Below the pieces are notes generated by a model. That model saw nothing but the letters and a program-made list of their open reading frames with translations. It had not been told where the DNA came from and did no database searches. DNA of 64,000 bases from CAYMMX01 sp964391675 (GTDB lineage Bacteria; Cyanobacteriota; Vampirovibrionia; Gastranaerophilales; Gastranaerophilaceae), in contig CAYMMX010000001.1 of assembly GCA_964391675.1 (NCBI GenBank), positions 124,001 to 188,000 on the forward strand. Direction: 5' to 3'. This document shows positions 8,170 through 16,656 of the stretch, one piece after another. How positions within the stretch are numbered: position 1 is the stretch's first letter; the number at the start of each line of letters is the position of its first letter. The translations under genes were made by a program, and so were the position numbers.

Positions 8170-9423
8170 ATGAAAACTGCACCGATTTTATCAAACAGAA
8201 TAAATAATTTTGGCTCTATAAATCAACCTTCAAGCAACCCTTTTAAAAAAGTCGAAATTCACAGTAATGATAATAAAATCATTACCGCTAATAATAACAC
8301 TTTATTTGATTATAAAGCTTATAATTATAATGTTGTTTCGTTTAAGGGTAATGAGCAACGTTTATTTTTAAACTTTGTTCAATCCGGAAAGCCCAAAATA
8401 TATGAGTTTCTTTGTAACGCAAAGAAAACAACACCTATTCAAGTTTTAAACTTTTTAGATAATGTTATGGCAGATAATGATTTATCTATGAAATTTGTAA
8501 AAGAGGTTACCGATAATCCAAGAAAATCAGCAGACATTATAATAAATCTTACAGAAAAATTAGGCGGAATCGAAAATTTCAGAAATTGGTATTTTAAACC
8601 GGGAGGATATAGAGAAAATTTTGGTAAATATACCGGAAACCATTATTCTCAAGCAAATAATGTTGATGATTTACTTCGTTCAAGGCCAAACTGGAAGCTT
8701 ACGGATATTATTGCAACTTATCATAAAAGCCAAACAGGAGACGTTTTCAAAGGAAGTGATCCTTTAATTGGAACATTACCAAAGGAATTTGGTGATAAAT
8801 ATGTTGATTTTCCCCATCTTATAAATTTCTTACACCCGTTAGGAAATCAACAAAGCGGGGATATGTATCTTGCTAATAATAAATTAATCTGTAAAGTTTT
8901 AAAAGATGCAGATGATAAAAAAGTATGCAAAATTACATCTACACAAAATAATAAAGATTTTATTGTCAAAATAGATAAAGTCTATGCGGATTCTATCTAC
9001 AGCAGGCTTAGAGCTAACTCCATTTATCTTGAATCAATGATTGGAAGATATTTATCTCTCAATGAATGTAAAGATGTTCCGAATTTTCATTTTTATGATT
9101 TTTATCACAATGCAGCCGTATTTGATTTTTCTCCGGGCAAAGATCTTATAAATGAATTTGATCCAATAAAAATGAATCAATTAACTCCTGATTTACTCTC
9201 TCTTGGAGTCAGATCCAATGATATTCATATAAGTAATTACCTACAAACTGACAATGGTGTTATAAATATAGACTTAGGAAATGCAACCTATTTTGATCCT
9301 TTAAAACCTGGTGATTTAGCTCATACAATATTTTTACCGAATTATACAGGACTTGATTTTGCAAATTCATATAGTGCTTTAGATTTTGCAAAATTTATAA
9401 AAAGCTCACAAAAAGTAAAATAA
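8170..9423 (+). CDS. Possible protein-kinase-fold protein with N-terminal SFKGN motif
   Basis: This 417-residue protein has no signal peptide. Its first ~60 residues are Asn/Lys/Ser-rich and end in VVSFKGNEQ (residues 55-63), a short motif seen in several neighbours. The C-terminal half has spaced pieces that look like a kinase-like fold. DFIVKIDK (about 262) could hold the ATP-binding Lys, and ANSIYLESMIGRYL a helix-C Glu. NDIHISNYL (about 350) resembles the D-x-H-x-x-N catalytic loop, and VINIDLGNA (about 365) a DFG-like metal site. This assignment rests on motif spacing alone. The next two genes encode a tyrosine phosphatase and a PHP phosphoesterase on the same strand, which fits a signalling or effector set. 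Certainly a gene; kinase activity is a guess. Confidence 0.6.
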   Translation: MKTAPILSNRINNFGSINQPSSNPFKKVEIHSNDNKIITANNNTLFDYKAYNYNVVSFKGNEQRLFLNFVQSGKPKIYEFLCNAKKTTPIQVLNFLDNVMADNDLSMKFVKEVTDNPRKSADIIINLTEKLGGIENFRNWYFKPGGYRENFGKYTGNHYSQANNVDDLLRSRPNWKLTDIIATYHKSQTGDVFKGSDPLIGTLPKEFGDKYVDFPHLINFLHPLGNQQSGDMYLANNKLICKVLKDADDKKVCKITSTQNNKDFIVKIDKVYADSIYSRLRANSIYLESMIGRYLSLNECKDVPNFHFYDFYHNAAVFDFSPGKDLINEFDPIKMNQLTPDLLSLGVRSNDIHISNYLQTDNGVINIDLGNATYFDPLKPGDLAHTIFLPNYTGLDFANSYSALDFAKFIKSSQKVK

Positions 9424-9458
9424 TATGTTATAATATTCTATAACTTGGAGGTAAGTAT

Positions 9459-10295
9459 ATGAGATGTAATTTACACGAAGTTTATTTTTCTACAAGTAGT
9501 AACAAAAACAAATTGTCTTTTTCTGCTCAAAACCTAAACAATACAAAAACCAATGATGCTAATTTAAATTCGGTAAAATTAGCTTGGGGACCTGCTTTAT
9601 CTTCAGATAAAATCGAAACTCAAGTAGGCAATTTTTATAAAGTAGATGAACACTTTTACCGAGGGGCACAACCAGGAATAGACGAAACTAAAGGCGGTCT
9701 TATTGATTATGCAAAATTAAAACATGATTTAAAATATTTAAGAGATAAATTTAATATCACCGTTGTCTTAAACTTAAGAAACCCTAACGATAATAATACA
9801 AAACATATTGAATTGGAAAAACAAGCAATAGAAGAATTAAATAATGAAGCAAAATTAATAAATTTAAAAAATCCTTTGTCAAATATTCCTAAAATACAAG
9901 GAATAAACCTTCCTATGTATGCAGAAGATATTGTTCGTTCTGAGCAAGTTGAAAAAATTATGGAATATTTCAAAGAATACTCTGATAAAAATATTTTTGT
10001 ACACTGCCGCTCAGGAAATGACCGAACAGGTGTAGTAACCGCACTTAGACGAATATGGAAAAGTGGCATGGAAAAAGGAGTCAGTTTCAAAGATATTCAA
10101 CAGGAAATGATTAAATGCGGACACAATCAAAATTGGTATCCTAAGTTGATATCTTCTCTCGCAGCTTGTGTAAGATATATGGGGATAACTCCCGAATACA
10201 GTAATATAATAAACGCAAGCGGGCAGAAAAACTTTTTATCAAATTTTTACCAAAATAACAGGTTATTTATTAAATCTCTTGCTTTTGGAAAATAA
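9459..10295 (+). CDS. Dual-specificity/tyrosine phosphatase-like protein
   Basis: This is a probable cysteine phosphatase of 278 residues. FVHCRSGNDRTGVV (about residues 179-192) is the C-x5-R-T/S-G P-loop with catalytic Cys about 182 and Arg about 188. FYRGAQPG near residue 67 matches the start of the family's dual-specificity domain. WPD-loop candidates lie around LPMYAEDIV. Before the domain is an Asn/Lys-rich leader with LSFSAQN (residues 19-25), the shared leader motif of this region. There is no secretion signal or membrane segment. The start ATG follows GGAGGT at a 6-base distance. It lies 6 bases upstream of the PHP gene, so the two are very likely cotranscribed. Substrates could be phosphotyrosine proteins, inositol phosphates or other phosphoesters. 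Confidence 0.85.
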   Translation: MRCNLHEVYFSTSSNKNKLSFSAQNLNNTKTNDANLNSVKLAWGPALSSDKIETQVGNFYKVDEHFYRGAQPGIDETKGGLIDYAKLKHDLKYLRDKFNITVVLNLRNPNDNNTKHIELEKQAIEELNNEAKLINLKNPLSNIPKIQGINLPMYAEDIVRSEQVEKIMEYFKEYSDKNIFVHCRSGNDRTGVVTALRRIWKSGMEKGVSFKDIQQEMIKCGHNQNWYPKLISSLAACVRYMGITPEYSNIINASGQKNFLSNFYQNNRLFIKSLAFGK

Positions 10296-10301
10296 AATAG
10301 C

Positions 10302-11621
10302 ATGATTTTAAATAAGATAAATATCTATCCTTATAACAAACAAACAATAAAGAAAGAATTTTTTGTTTCTAATCATACAAATAAAACTAAGGATTACAAT
10401 AACATATTAAAAAATAACAGTTTTGAAAGTTTATGGGATATAAAAGGTATAAATTTTAGAGGTAATCTTTCAACACTTTCTAAAAATATAAAAGAAAGCA
10501 TTATTTATCATACAGAGCTTGCAAAAGCTCTTGGGGTAAAATCTGATTGTTTGAAATCAATCCTTGCTCCTGATGAATTGATTAACATATTAAAAAAAGA
10601 AGCAAAATTAGAAAATTTTTCATTAGGAGAAAATTTTGAAAATATATTAAATGGTAATTTTAGAATCAATCTTCATATACATACTAAAAACTCTGATGGA
10701 AATTTATCTGTAGATCAAATACTCAATCAAGCTGTAAAATATGCAGAATATAGAAAATCTATTAATAAATCTGATCCGGTAATAATTGCAATTACTGATC
10801 ATGATGGAATAAACGGGACAAAAGAAGCCGTCAGTATAATTGCAAAAAACCCGGAAAAATATAAAGATATTAAACTGGTTTTAGGAATAGAATTTAACAC
10901 ACAATATAATTCAAGACAACTTGAGACTATAGGATATTGTATTAATCCTTTTAATGAAAAACTGAATCATTTTCTTGAATCAAGAAGAAATATAAATAAA
11001 GAATATTTAAATTCTTTTATTAAGGAACGAGTAAATAAGTGGGAAGCAAATGCAGATATTAAACCTGATAATAGAACAACCATGGAAAAAGTTTTAATTC
11101 AAACTCAAAAACGAAATATTGATTGTGCCAGCCATTTAAAATATTTTGGAAGTCCTGGGCTAATGCTTGGTTTTACAAATACATTAAAAAGTATTTTTTA
11201 TGAACGCGGTTGGAAATTTGACGGAATTGATAAATTTTCTTATGAACACGGAATGAAATATAAATCATTTGGCATAAATCCGGCTACTCCACATATTAAA
11301 GAAATTATTCAAATTATAAAAGAATCTGATGCAGGTTTTATTGGGGTTGCTCACCCATGTAGAAATTTAAGTAATGTTGATTTAAACGTTTTATTTCAAG
11401 ATTTTAAAAAATTTGGAATAAATGCGGTTGAAACCAATTATCAATATCCTGAAAATAAAATGTATTCAAAATCATTTCGCGAATATGCAGATTTAGCTGC
11501 AGTTAAAGCAGAAATGATTAAAACAGGAGGCCAAGACAATCATACTGATAATATATTTACAAATAAATTTAATATAAAAGACTTCCCTTCAATTATAAAA
11601 TCGATAGTTTTAGATAAATAA
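10302..11621 (+). CDS. PHP-domain metal-dependent phosphoesterase
   Basis: This 439-residue protein has a PHP (polymerase and histidinol phosphatase) domain. It shows INLHIHTKNSDG (about 122-133), IAITDHDGING (about 162), GIEFNT (about 194), GVAHPCRN (about 350) and GGQDNHTDN near the end, which together supply the His/Asp metal ligands. The family cleaves small phosphoesters such as nucleoside 3',5'-bisphosphates or histidinol phosphate. A ~110-residue N-terminal extension precedes the domain and carries DIKGINFRGN (residues 46-55), the motif shared with neighbours. An insertion of about 100 residues separates the second and third metal motifs. Spacing to the phosphatase gene is 6 bases and to the YjbQ gene 15 bases, an operon-like layout. 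Confidence 0.85.
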   Translation: MILNKINIYPYNKQTIKKEFFVSNHTNKTKDYNNILKNNSFESLWDIKGINFRGNLSTLSKNIKESIIYHTELAKALGVKSDCLKSILAPDELINILKKEAKLENFSLGENFENILNGNFRINLHIHTKNSDGNLSVDQILNQAVKYAEYRKSINKSDPVIIAITDHDGINGTKEAVSIIAKNPEKYKDIKLVLGIEFNTQYNSRQLETIGYCINPFNEKLNHFLESRRNINKEYLNSFIKERVNKWEANADIKPDNRTTMEKVLIQTQKRNIDCASHLKYFGSPGLMLGFTNTLKSIFYERGWKFDGIDKFSYEHGMKYKSFGINPATPHIKEIIQIIKESDAGFIGVAHPCRNLSNVDLNVLFQDFKKFGINAVETNYQYPENKMYSKSFREYADLAAVKAEMIKTGGQDNHTDNIFTNKFNIKDFPSIIKSIVLDK

Positions 11622-11636
11622 AATGAAAGGACAATA

Positions 11637-12050
11637 ATGAAATTTAAAACAGAATACCTATGGTTCAACACCCAAAAACACCGTGAATACATAAATATTA
11701 CAGATGATGTTCAAAATATTGTTTCCCAAAGCGGTATTCAAGAAGGGATGGTTCTTGTCTCTGCCATGCATATTACTGCAGGAATTTATGTTAATGATGC
11801 AGAAAGCGGATTAATTTCGGATATTGATAAGTGGCTGGAAGAAATCGCTCCTTTTAATCTTAATTATAATCACCATAGAACCGGTGAAACAAATGGTGAC
11901 AGTCATTTAAAAAGTCTTTTAATCGGCCATGAAGTAATTGTTCCGATAACAAACTCTAAACTTGATTTTGGAACATGGCAACAAATTTATTACGCAGAAT
12001 TTGACGGACAACGAAGAAAAAGAGTTATTGTTAAAGTTATGGGTGAATAA
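11637..12050 (+). CDS. YjbQ/UPF0047-family protein
   Basis: This 137-residue protein covers the full length of the YjbQ (UPF0047) family. Key pieces are VLVSAMHITAGIYVND, HHRTGETNGDSHLKSLLIG and the C-terminal LDFGTWQQIYYAEFDGQRRKR, which include the family's His/Asp/Glu site. Some members have weak thiamin-phosphate synthase activity, but the physiological role is unsettled. The start follows AAAGGA. It ends the gene run from 8.2 kb and is followed by a strong bidirectional hairpin facing lysS. It lacks the Asn-rich leader of the three genes before it, so it may be an unrelated housekeeping gene. Confidence 0.88.
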   Translation: MKFKTEYLWFNTQKHREYINITDDVQNIVSQSGIQEGMVLVSAMHITAGIYVNDAESGLISDIDKWLEEIAPFNLNYNHHRTGETNGDSHLKSLLIGHEVIVPITNSKLDFGTWQQIYYAEFDGQRRKRVIVKVMGE

Positions 12051-12064
12051 TAGAATTAAAAATT

Positions 12065-12098
12065 AAAGGGTGAATTTTCTTAAGAAAATTCGCCCTTT
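12065..12098. terminator. Bidirectional terminator between yjbQ-like gene and lysS
   Basis: A 15-pair hairpin (AAAGGGTGAATTTTC with GAAAATTCGCCCTTT, one G-T pair, loop TTAA) lies between the two convergent genes, with A/T-rich flanks on both sides. Confidence 0.75.
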
Positions 12099-12115
12099 AA
12101 TAAATTTTAAAACAA

Positions 12116-13612
12116 TTATACTTGGTTTTTTCTCATTGTCGGAAATGCTATAACATCTCTGATTGATTGAGAATTTGTTAAAAGCATTACTAGTCTGTCA
12201 ATTCCTACACCCAGACCACCCGTTGGAGGTAGACCGTATTCAAGAGCTTGAATATAATCTTCATCAATATCACAAGCTTCTTCATCTCCTGCAGCTTTTG
12301 CTTTTGCTTGGGCTTCAAATCTGTATCTCTGATCAATAGGGTCCGATAATTCAGAAAACGCATTGGCGATTTCCCAACCATTTACTCTTGACTCAAACCT
12401 TTCGGTTAATCTGTCATTATCTCTGTGAATTTTTGCTAATGGTGATATATCACGAGGATAATCAATTATATGAATGGGTTGAATCAAGTGCGGTTCAACT
12501 TTCTCTTCAAATATTTTATCAAGAATTTGTCCCCAATTATCATTTTCTTCTGTGTGAACTCCCATTCTTTCAGCCTGCTGTGCAGCTTCCTTTGCTGTAT
12601 AGTAAGTCCCGAAATCTATACCTGTATACTCTTTTATTGCTCCTAACATTGTCTTTCTATCCCAAGGCGGAGTCAAATCTATTTCTTTATCACCGTATTG
12701 TATTTTCATCGTTCCTAAAACTTCTTGTGCAATACTGCTCACCATATTTTCTGTCAAAGCCATCATTTCATTATAATCAACATATGCCTGATAAAGTTCA
12801 AGCAATGTAAATTCGGGATTATGTCTCGTATCAATTCCTTCATTTCTAAAACATCTGTTAATTTCAAAAATCTTTTCACTTAATCCACCAACCATTAATC
12901 TTTTTAGATGAAGCTCAGGAGCTATTCTTAGGAATAAATCCATATCAAGCGTATTATGATGAGTAACAAAAGGTCTTGCATTAGCTCCTCCTGCTTGAGT
13001 ATGAAGCATTGGTGTCTCAACTTCCAAAAATCCTTGTTCTGTTAAATATTCTCTTATTTTTTGAATTATCAAGCTTCTTTTTCTTAATGTATTTCTTGAC
13101 TCTTCGTTAACAATCAAATCAACATATCTTTGCCTGTATCTTGTTTCAACATCAGTTAAACCATGGTATTTTTCAGGTAAAGATAAAAGAGCTTTTGACA
13201 ATAATTTATAATTCTTTGCTTTTATTGAAAGTTCTCCGCGCGGAGTTCTTCTTATAGAACCGGAAACACCTATAATATCACCAATATCAATTAATTTAAG
13301 TGTTTTTATATCTTCTTCTGACATATTATCTTTATGGCAGAAAATTTGAATTTTTCCTGATGCATCCATTAAATCAATAAACATTCCGGAATTTCTCATT
13401 GCCATTATACGTCCGGCAACAGAGTAATAATCTTCTGTTTCTTCACCTAATGCTAAGTTTTTATATTTCTCTTGTAAATCACTTGAATTTGCATTTTTAT
13501 TATATGAATATGGATAAGCATTTATTCCTTTATCTGCTAAATCTGTAAGTTTTTGTATTCTTGCCTGTCTGATATTTTCTTTTGGCGATATTGATTCGTT
13601 TGTTGTATCCAT
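12116..13612 (-). CDS. lysS: Lysyl-tRNA synthetase, class II
   Basis: This enzyme charges tRNA-Lys. The 498-residue protein has the expected order. An OB-fold anticodon-binding domain (about 60-165, with VAGRIMAMRNSGMFIDLMD) is followed by the class II core with motif 1 around YRQRYVDLIVNEESR. Motif 2 is FRNEGIDTRHNPEFTLLE and motif 3 is GGLGVGIDRLVMLL near the end. Length is normal for bacterial LysS. The start ATG follows AAGGGG at good spacing. It stands alone on the minus strand between a bidirectional terminator and the export-gate operon that diverges from it. Identification is firm. Confidence 0.97.
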   Translation of the reverse strand: MDTTNESISPKENIRQARIQKLTDLADKGINAYPYSYNKNANSSDLQEKYKNLALGEETEDYYSVAGRIMAMRNSGMFIDLMDASGKIQIFCHKDNMSEEDIKTLKLIDIGDIIGVSGSIRRTPRGELSIKAKNYKLLSKALLSLPEKYHGLTDVETRYRQRYVDLIVNEESRNTLRKRSLIIQKIREYLTEQGFLEVETPMLHTQAGGANARPFVTHHNTLDMDLFLRIAPELHLKRLMVGGLSEKIFEINRCFRNEGIDTRHNPEFTLLELYQAYVDYNEMMALTENMVSSIAQEVLGTMKIQYGDKEIDLTPPWDRKTMLGAIKEYTGIDFGTYYTAKEAAQQAERMGVHTEENDNWGQILDKIFEEKVEPHLIQPIHIIDYPRDISPLAKIHRDNDRLTERFESRVNGWEIANAFSELSDPIDQRYRFEAQAKAKAAGDEEACDIDEDYIQALEYGLPPTGGLGVGIDRLVMLLTNSQSIRDVIAFPTMRKNQV

Positions 13613-13754
13613 GATTACCCCTTCTTAATTCTTATAAGAATATTTTACCATGAAGGTTTGGAAATTTTAAAAATTTTTCATACCCTTTTTCAAGCTGATA
13701 AAAAAATTAAAACTATAAATACAACAAATAGTTGATGTGTATATTGTTAATAAG

Positions 13755-13812
13755 CTCTATCCTATTGTTGGGGACTAGACTAATTATATATTAGTTCAAC
13801 GCGGGGATAGAG
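13755..13812 (+). promoter_or_regulatory. Structured leader hiding the ribosome site of the SpoA gene
   Basis: CTCTATCC (13755-13762) pairs perfectly with GGATAGAG (13805-13812), enclosing a second hairpin ACTAAT/ATTAGT (13779-13795, loop TATAT). The 3' arm contains the G-rich ribosome site and ends 2 bases before the TTG start, so folding would block translation. It matches no riboswitch class I know; a temperature-sensitive or factor-released hairpin is possible. Confidence 0.5.
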
Positions 13813-13814
13813 TT

Positions 13815-15005
13815 TTGAGTGCATTTGGAACTGAAACTGATATAAAAATGAACATAAAAGATGAATTGTATGAACAATACAATTGGTTTTATGTTTCTAT
13901 ATTAGAAGTAATTAAATTTGCTTCAAGAGAGTTCCTTTCGGATAAATTTGAATTTCATCTGGTCTCTTTAAGTAAAAATATTAACGTATTATTTCAAGGT
14001 GATGATTATTTTGTAACCAAGATTCGTATTGATAAACAACACGATGCTTTTTTAAGATGCTCATCAAATGCCGTTGATCTGATTTTAGAAAAAACTCTGG
14101 GTCCCGTAAAAAAATTTAATATATCTTCTATAACTGAACTGGAAGCTAAGATAATAAGTTCTTTTAATGATTATTTATATAATAGCATATCAAGATTTTT
14201 ACTTCCTCCTCCCCCAAAAACCCAAAAAAGAAAAAATTTTGATACAATTCATATGACATGTTTTATAAAAGATAAAGAATCATCCAATGCAGCAAAAATA
14301 ATCATTTCTTTGCCAAGTGTTTTACTTAACCCCGAAAAAATTGAACTCTTGGGTAACAATTATGATGTTTCATCTTTTACAAGCAGCAAAATAGACGTAA
14401 AAATAAAAATAGGTAAAACAAATTTTTCATTAAAAGAACTTAAAGCTCTTGAAAAAGATGACATAGTTGTTTTTGAAGACAGTAATATACATATATTGGA
14501 ACTTGTATATGAAGGATATGAGAAAAAATTTAATATTACCCCCAATCCGGGATTAATAACATCAGTAAATGAAGATAACAATGGAGGATATAACATGGAA
14601 GGACAGGCATTCTCTCAAAACTTATGGGACAACATTCAAGTTGAACTGGGTGCTGAATTCGAAAAAGTTAAAATAACTTTAGGAGAATTAAAAGGAATTG
14701 AACAAGGCTTGGTCTTGGATCTTAGCTCTATTTACGGGAATAAAATTTATTTAAAAGTGGAAGATAAAACAATAGCAAAAGGTGAACTTGTTATTATAAA
14801 TGATCGATATGGCGTAAAAATTGATGAAGTCTTTGCAACAGGTTCAACGCAGGTGGAACAAATGCAAGAAGCTTCACAAGAACATTATCAAGAAAATCAA
14901 GATTTACAAAATGAAGAATATCAAGATTTTAATCAGGAAGATACAACTGAATCAGATGAAGAATTTGATTACAGTGATTTCGAACTCGATGATCAGGATA
15001 TATAA
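13815..15005 (+). CDS. Two-SpoA-domain FliM/FliN/SctQ-like switch protein
   Basis: This 396-residue protein probably forms the cytoplasmic ring of a flagellar or type III export machine. Two SpoA-like domains are visible. One (about 193-255) includes VKIKIGKTNFSLKELKALEK. The second (about 268-342) shows VELGAEFEKVKITLGELKGI followed by GNKIYLKVEDKTIAKGEL. Two SpoA units on one chain resemble SctQ/YscQ or FliY-type proteins more than simple FliN. The tail from about 345 is Glu/Asp/Gln-rich and looks disordered. The start is a TTG with a GGGGA site 7 bases away; an ATG 11 codons later is possible. It heads a tight cluster with fliO, fliP, fliQ and fliR homologues. Confidence 0.75.
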   Translation: MSAFGTETDIKMNIKDELYEQYNWFYVSILEVIKFASREFLSDKFEFHLVSLSKNINVLFQGDDYFVTKIRIDKQHDAFLRCSSNAVDLILEKTLGPVKKFNISSITELEAKIISSFNDYLYNSISRFLLPPPPKTQKRKNFDTIHMTCFIKDKESSNAAKIIISLPSVLLNPEKIELLGNNYDVSSFTSSKIDVKIKIGKTNFSLKELKALEKDDIVVFEDSNIHILELVYEGYEKKFNITPNPGLITSVNEDNNGGYNMEGQAFSQNLWDNIQVELGAEFEKVKITLGELKGIEQGLVLDLSSIYGNKIYLKVEDKTIAKGELVIINDRYGVKIDEVFATGSTQVEQMQEASQEHYQENQDLQNEEYQDFNQEDTTESDEEFDYSDFELDDQDI

Positions 15006-15030
15006 AAAAATAAAACAGAAGGCAGGATAA

Positions 15031-15441
15031 ATGACAAGTTATTTAATTAATTTTTCAATATACACAACAGCAATGATAGGCGTAATTTTTTTAGCACTTT
15101 TTACTTTTAAAAAATTTTCAAACGTATGCTTTTCGAAAAAATCATCCATGCTCAGTATCGAAGATTCAATGAAACTTTCATCAAGAAAAACTCTTTACGT
15201 TGTAAAAGCAGACAACGAAAAGTTTTTAATTGCTTCAGACATTGATAAAACCGCTCTTATTGCAAAACTTGATACAAAAACTGATACCAAAACGAGCAGA
15301 GAGGATAAAAGTACAAGATTGAAAAGTTTTGACGGTGTAGAAAGCATAAACGAATTTAGCTCAGTTATAGACTTTAACAGTAAAAAAATTAAAAAAGGTC
15401 CTATGATGAAAGAATTGGCAAAAAAATTAAGTGAAATGTAA
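15031..15441 (+). CDS. fliO: FliO-like export-gate assembly protein
   Basis: This short protein (136 residues) has one N-terminal membrane helix (about 7-29) and a cytoplasmic domain. That domain begins LSIEDSMKLSSRKTLYVVKADNEKFLIASD and matches the FliO pattern of a conserved small beta domain after the helix. FliO is a chaperone for assembly of the FliP ring in flagellar export. The remaining ~60 residues are charged and poorly conserved, as usual. Its position between the SpoA protein and fliP is the classic fliNOPQR order and supports the call. Sequence similarity alone would be weak. Confidence 0.75.
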   Translation: MTSYLINFSIYTTAMIGVIFLALFTFKKFSNVCFSKKSSMLSIEDSMKLSSRKTLYVVKADNEKFLIASDIDKTALIAKLDTKTDTKTSREDKSTRLKSFDGVESINEFSSVIDFNSKKIKKGPMMKELAKKLSEM

Positions 15442-15484
15442 GAATTTGTAATAAAGGCGCGAAAATTTCGTGTAATGGTTAAAA

Positions 15485-16126
15485 GTGGAAAATGTTCTTA
15501 AAGATATGAACCCGGTTATACAGATGTTAATAGTAATGACAGTATTTTCTTTACTGCCTTTTGTTTTCAGCTGCATGACAAGTTTTTTAAGGTTCATAAT
15601 TGTCTTTTCAATGTTAAAAACAGCAATGGGTACGCAACAAGTACCTCCGGCCATTGTAATAGTAGGTTTATCTATGATATTGACTTTTTATACAATGGGG
15701 CCTGTATTTCAAAAAATGTATGATCTTGGTAATGTTCCTTACCAAAAAACAGGGAACATGGTTTTGGCAATAGAAGAAGGTTCAAAACCTTTAAAAGAAT
15801 TTATGATGAAACAAACAAGAGAAAGTGATTTAGAATTTTTTGTTTCACTTTCTCAAAAAACACCTCCTAAATCACCGGAAGAATTAACGATTTGGCAAGT
15901 AGCACCAGCGTATATAATAAGTGAGCTAAAAACTGCTTTTGAAATCGGCTTTATTATTTTTGTTCCGTTTATAGTGTTGGATTTAGTTGTAGCTAATATA
16001 CTTTTGGCATTAGGTATGTTTATGCTGTCTCCTACAATTATATCTTTGCCTTTTAAAATATTAATATTCATTGCCGTAGACGGTTGGGCATTAATAGTAC
16101 AAGGTCTTGTAAGCAGTTATAACTAA
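15485..16126 (+). CDS. fliP: Export-gate membrane protein FliP/SctR
   Basis: This core protein of the type III export channel is 213 residues long. It shows MTSFLRFIIVFSMLKTAMGTQQ..PPAIVIVGLSMILTFYTMGP, the ELKTAFEIGFIIFVPFIVLDLVVANILLALGM block and the end SLPFKILIFIAVDGWALI, all diagnostic. Four membrane helices are expected. It lacks the cleavable N-terminal signal of enterobacterial FliP, like many SctR proteins. The start is uncertain: GTG at 15485 or ATG at 15506, both with weak ribosome sites. It is followed 17 bases later by fliQ. Identification is firm, flagellar versus secretion role open. Confidence 0.93.
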   Translation: MENVLKDMNPVIQMLIVMTVFSLLPFVFSCMTSFLRFIIVFSMLKTAMGTQQVPPAIVIVGLSMILTFYTMGPVFQKMYDLGNVPYQKTGNMVLAIEEGSKPLKEFMMKQTRESDLEFFVSLSQKTPPKSPEELTIWQVAPAYIISELKTAFEIGFIIFVPFIVLDLVVANILLALGMFMLSPTIISLPFKILIFIAVDGWALIVQGLVSSYN

Positions 16127-16143
16127 ACGAAAAGGAAACGATA

Positions 16144-16635
16144 ATGGAATACTTAATGGAATATATGGCAAAAGGTTTTATGGTTATGCTCGCAATTTCA
16201 ATGCCATGTGTACTTGTAGCTGCATTAATAGGTTTAGTTGTCGGAATTTTACAAGCAGTAACTCAGGTTCAGGAACAAACTATTGCTGCTGCCCCGAAAA
16301 TATTAGGTGTTTTTTTAGTAATTATAATTTGTGCATACGGGTATGTTCAATTATTAACAAACTTAACCATTGACGGATTTGCAATAGCCTTTAATGTTGT
16401 ACCCAAAAATGACAATTATGTTCTTCCTTCAGATTATTACAAATATACAAGACCTTTTAAAGGTGAAATGAGGGATATAATAAAAGAAAAAAGTAATTTA
16501 AAAGAATTAATGAAAGATTCTCCCCGAGGCGATTTTTCAAAATTAAACGGTGAAAAAATGAAATATATTCCGGCAACTCAAAGCTCTTCAGTAAAACCTA
16601 ATATGGTTGAAAAAAAGAAAATTCTAGGACAGTGA
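16144..16635 (+). CDS. fliQ: Export-gate protein FliQ/SctS with C-terminal extension
   Basis: The first ~90 residues are a normal FliQ: two membrane helices around the conserved VVGILQAVTQVQEQTIAAAPKILGV loop. The usual FliQ is about 90 residues, yet this one has 163. The added ~70 residues (from about NVVPKNDNY) are polar, Lys/Ser/Pro-containing and lack membrane segments, so an extra tail would project from the gate. The frame is uninterrupted, and the next gene, fliR, starts 21 bases later with AAAGGG. FliQ forms part of the export pore with FliP and FliR. Confidence 0.92.
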   Translation: MEYLMEYMAKGFMVMLAISMPCVLVAALIGLVVGILQAVTQVQEQTIAAAPKILGVFLVIIICAYGYVQLLTNLTIDGFAIAFNVVPKNDNYVLPSDYYKYTRPFKGEMRDIIKEKSNLKELMKDSPRGDFSKLNGEKMKYIPATQSSSVKPNMVEKKKILGQ

Positions 16636-16656
16636 TTAAAAGAAAAAGGGTAATTA

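Noticed and set aside
12388..12810. 140-codon plus-strand frame inside lysS
   Set aside because: lysS motifs are intact on the other strand; the antisense frame has no protein-like features.
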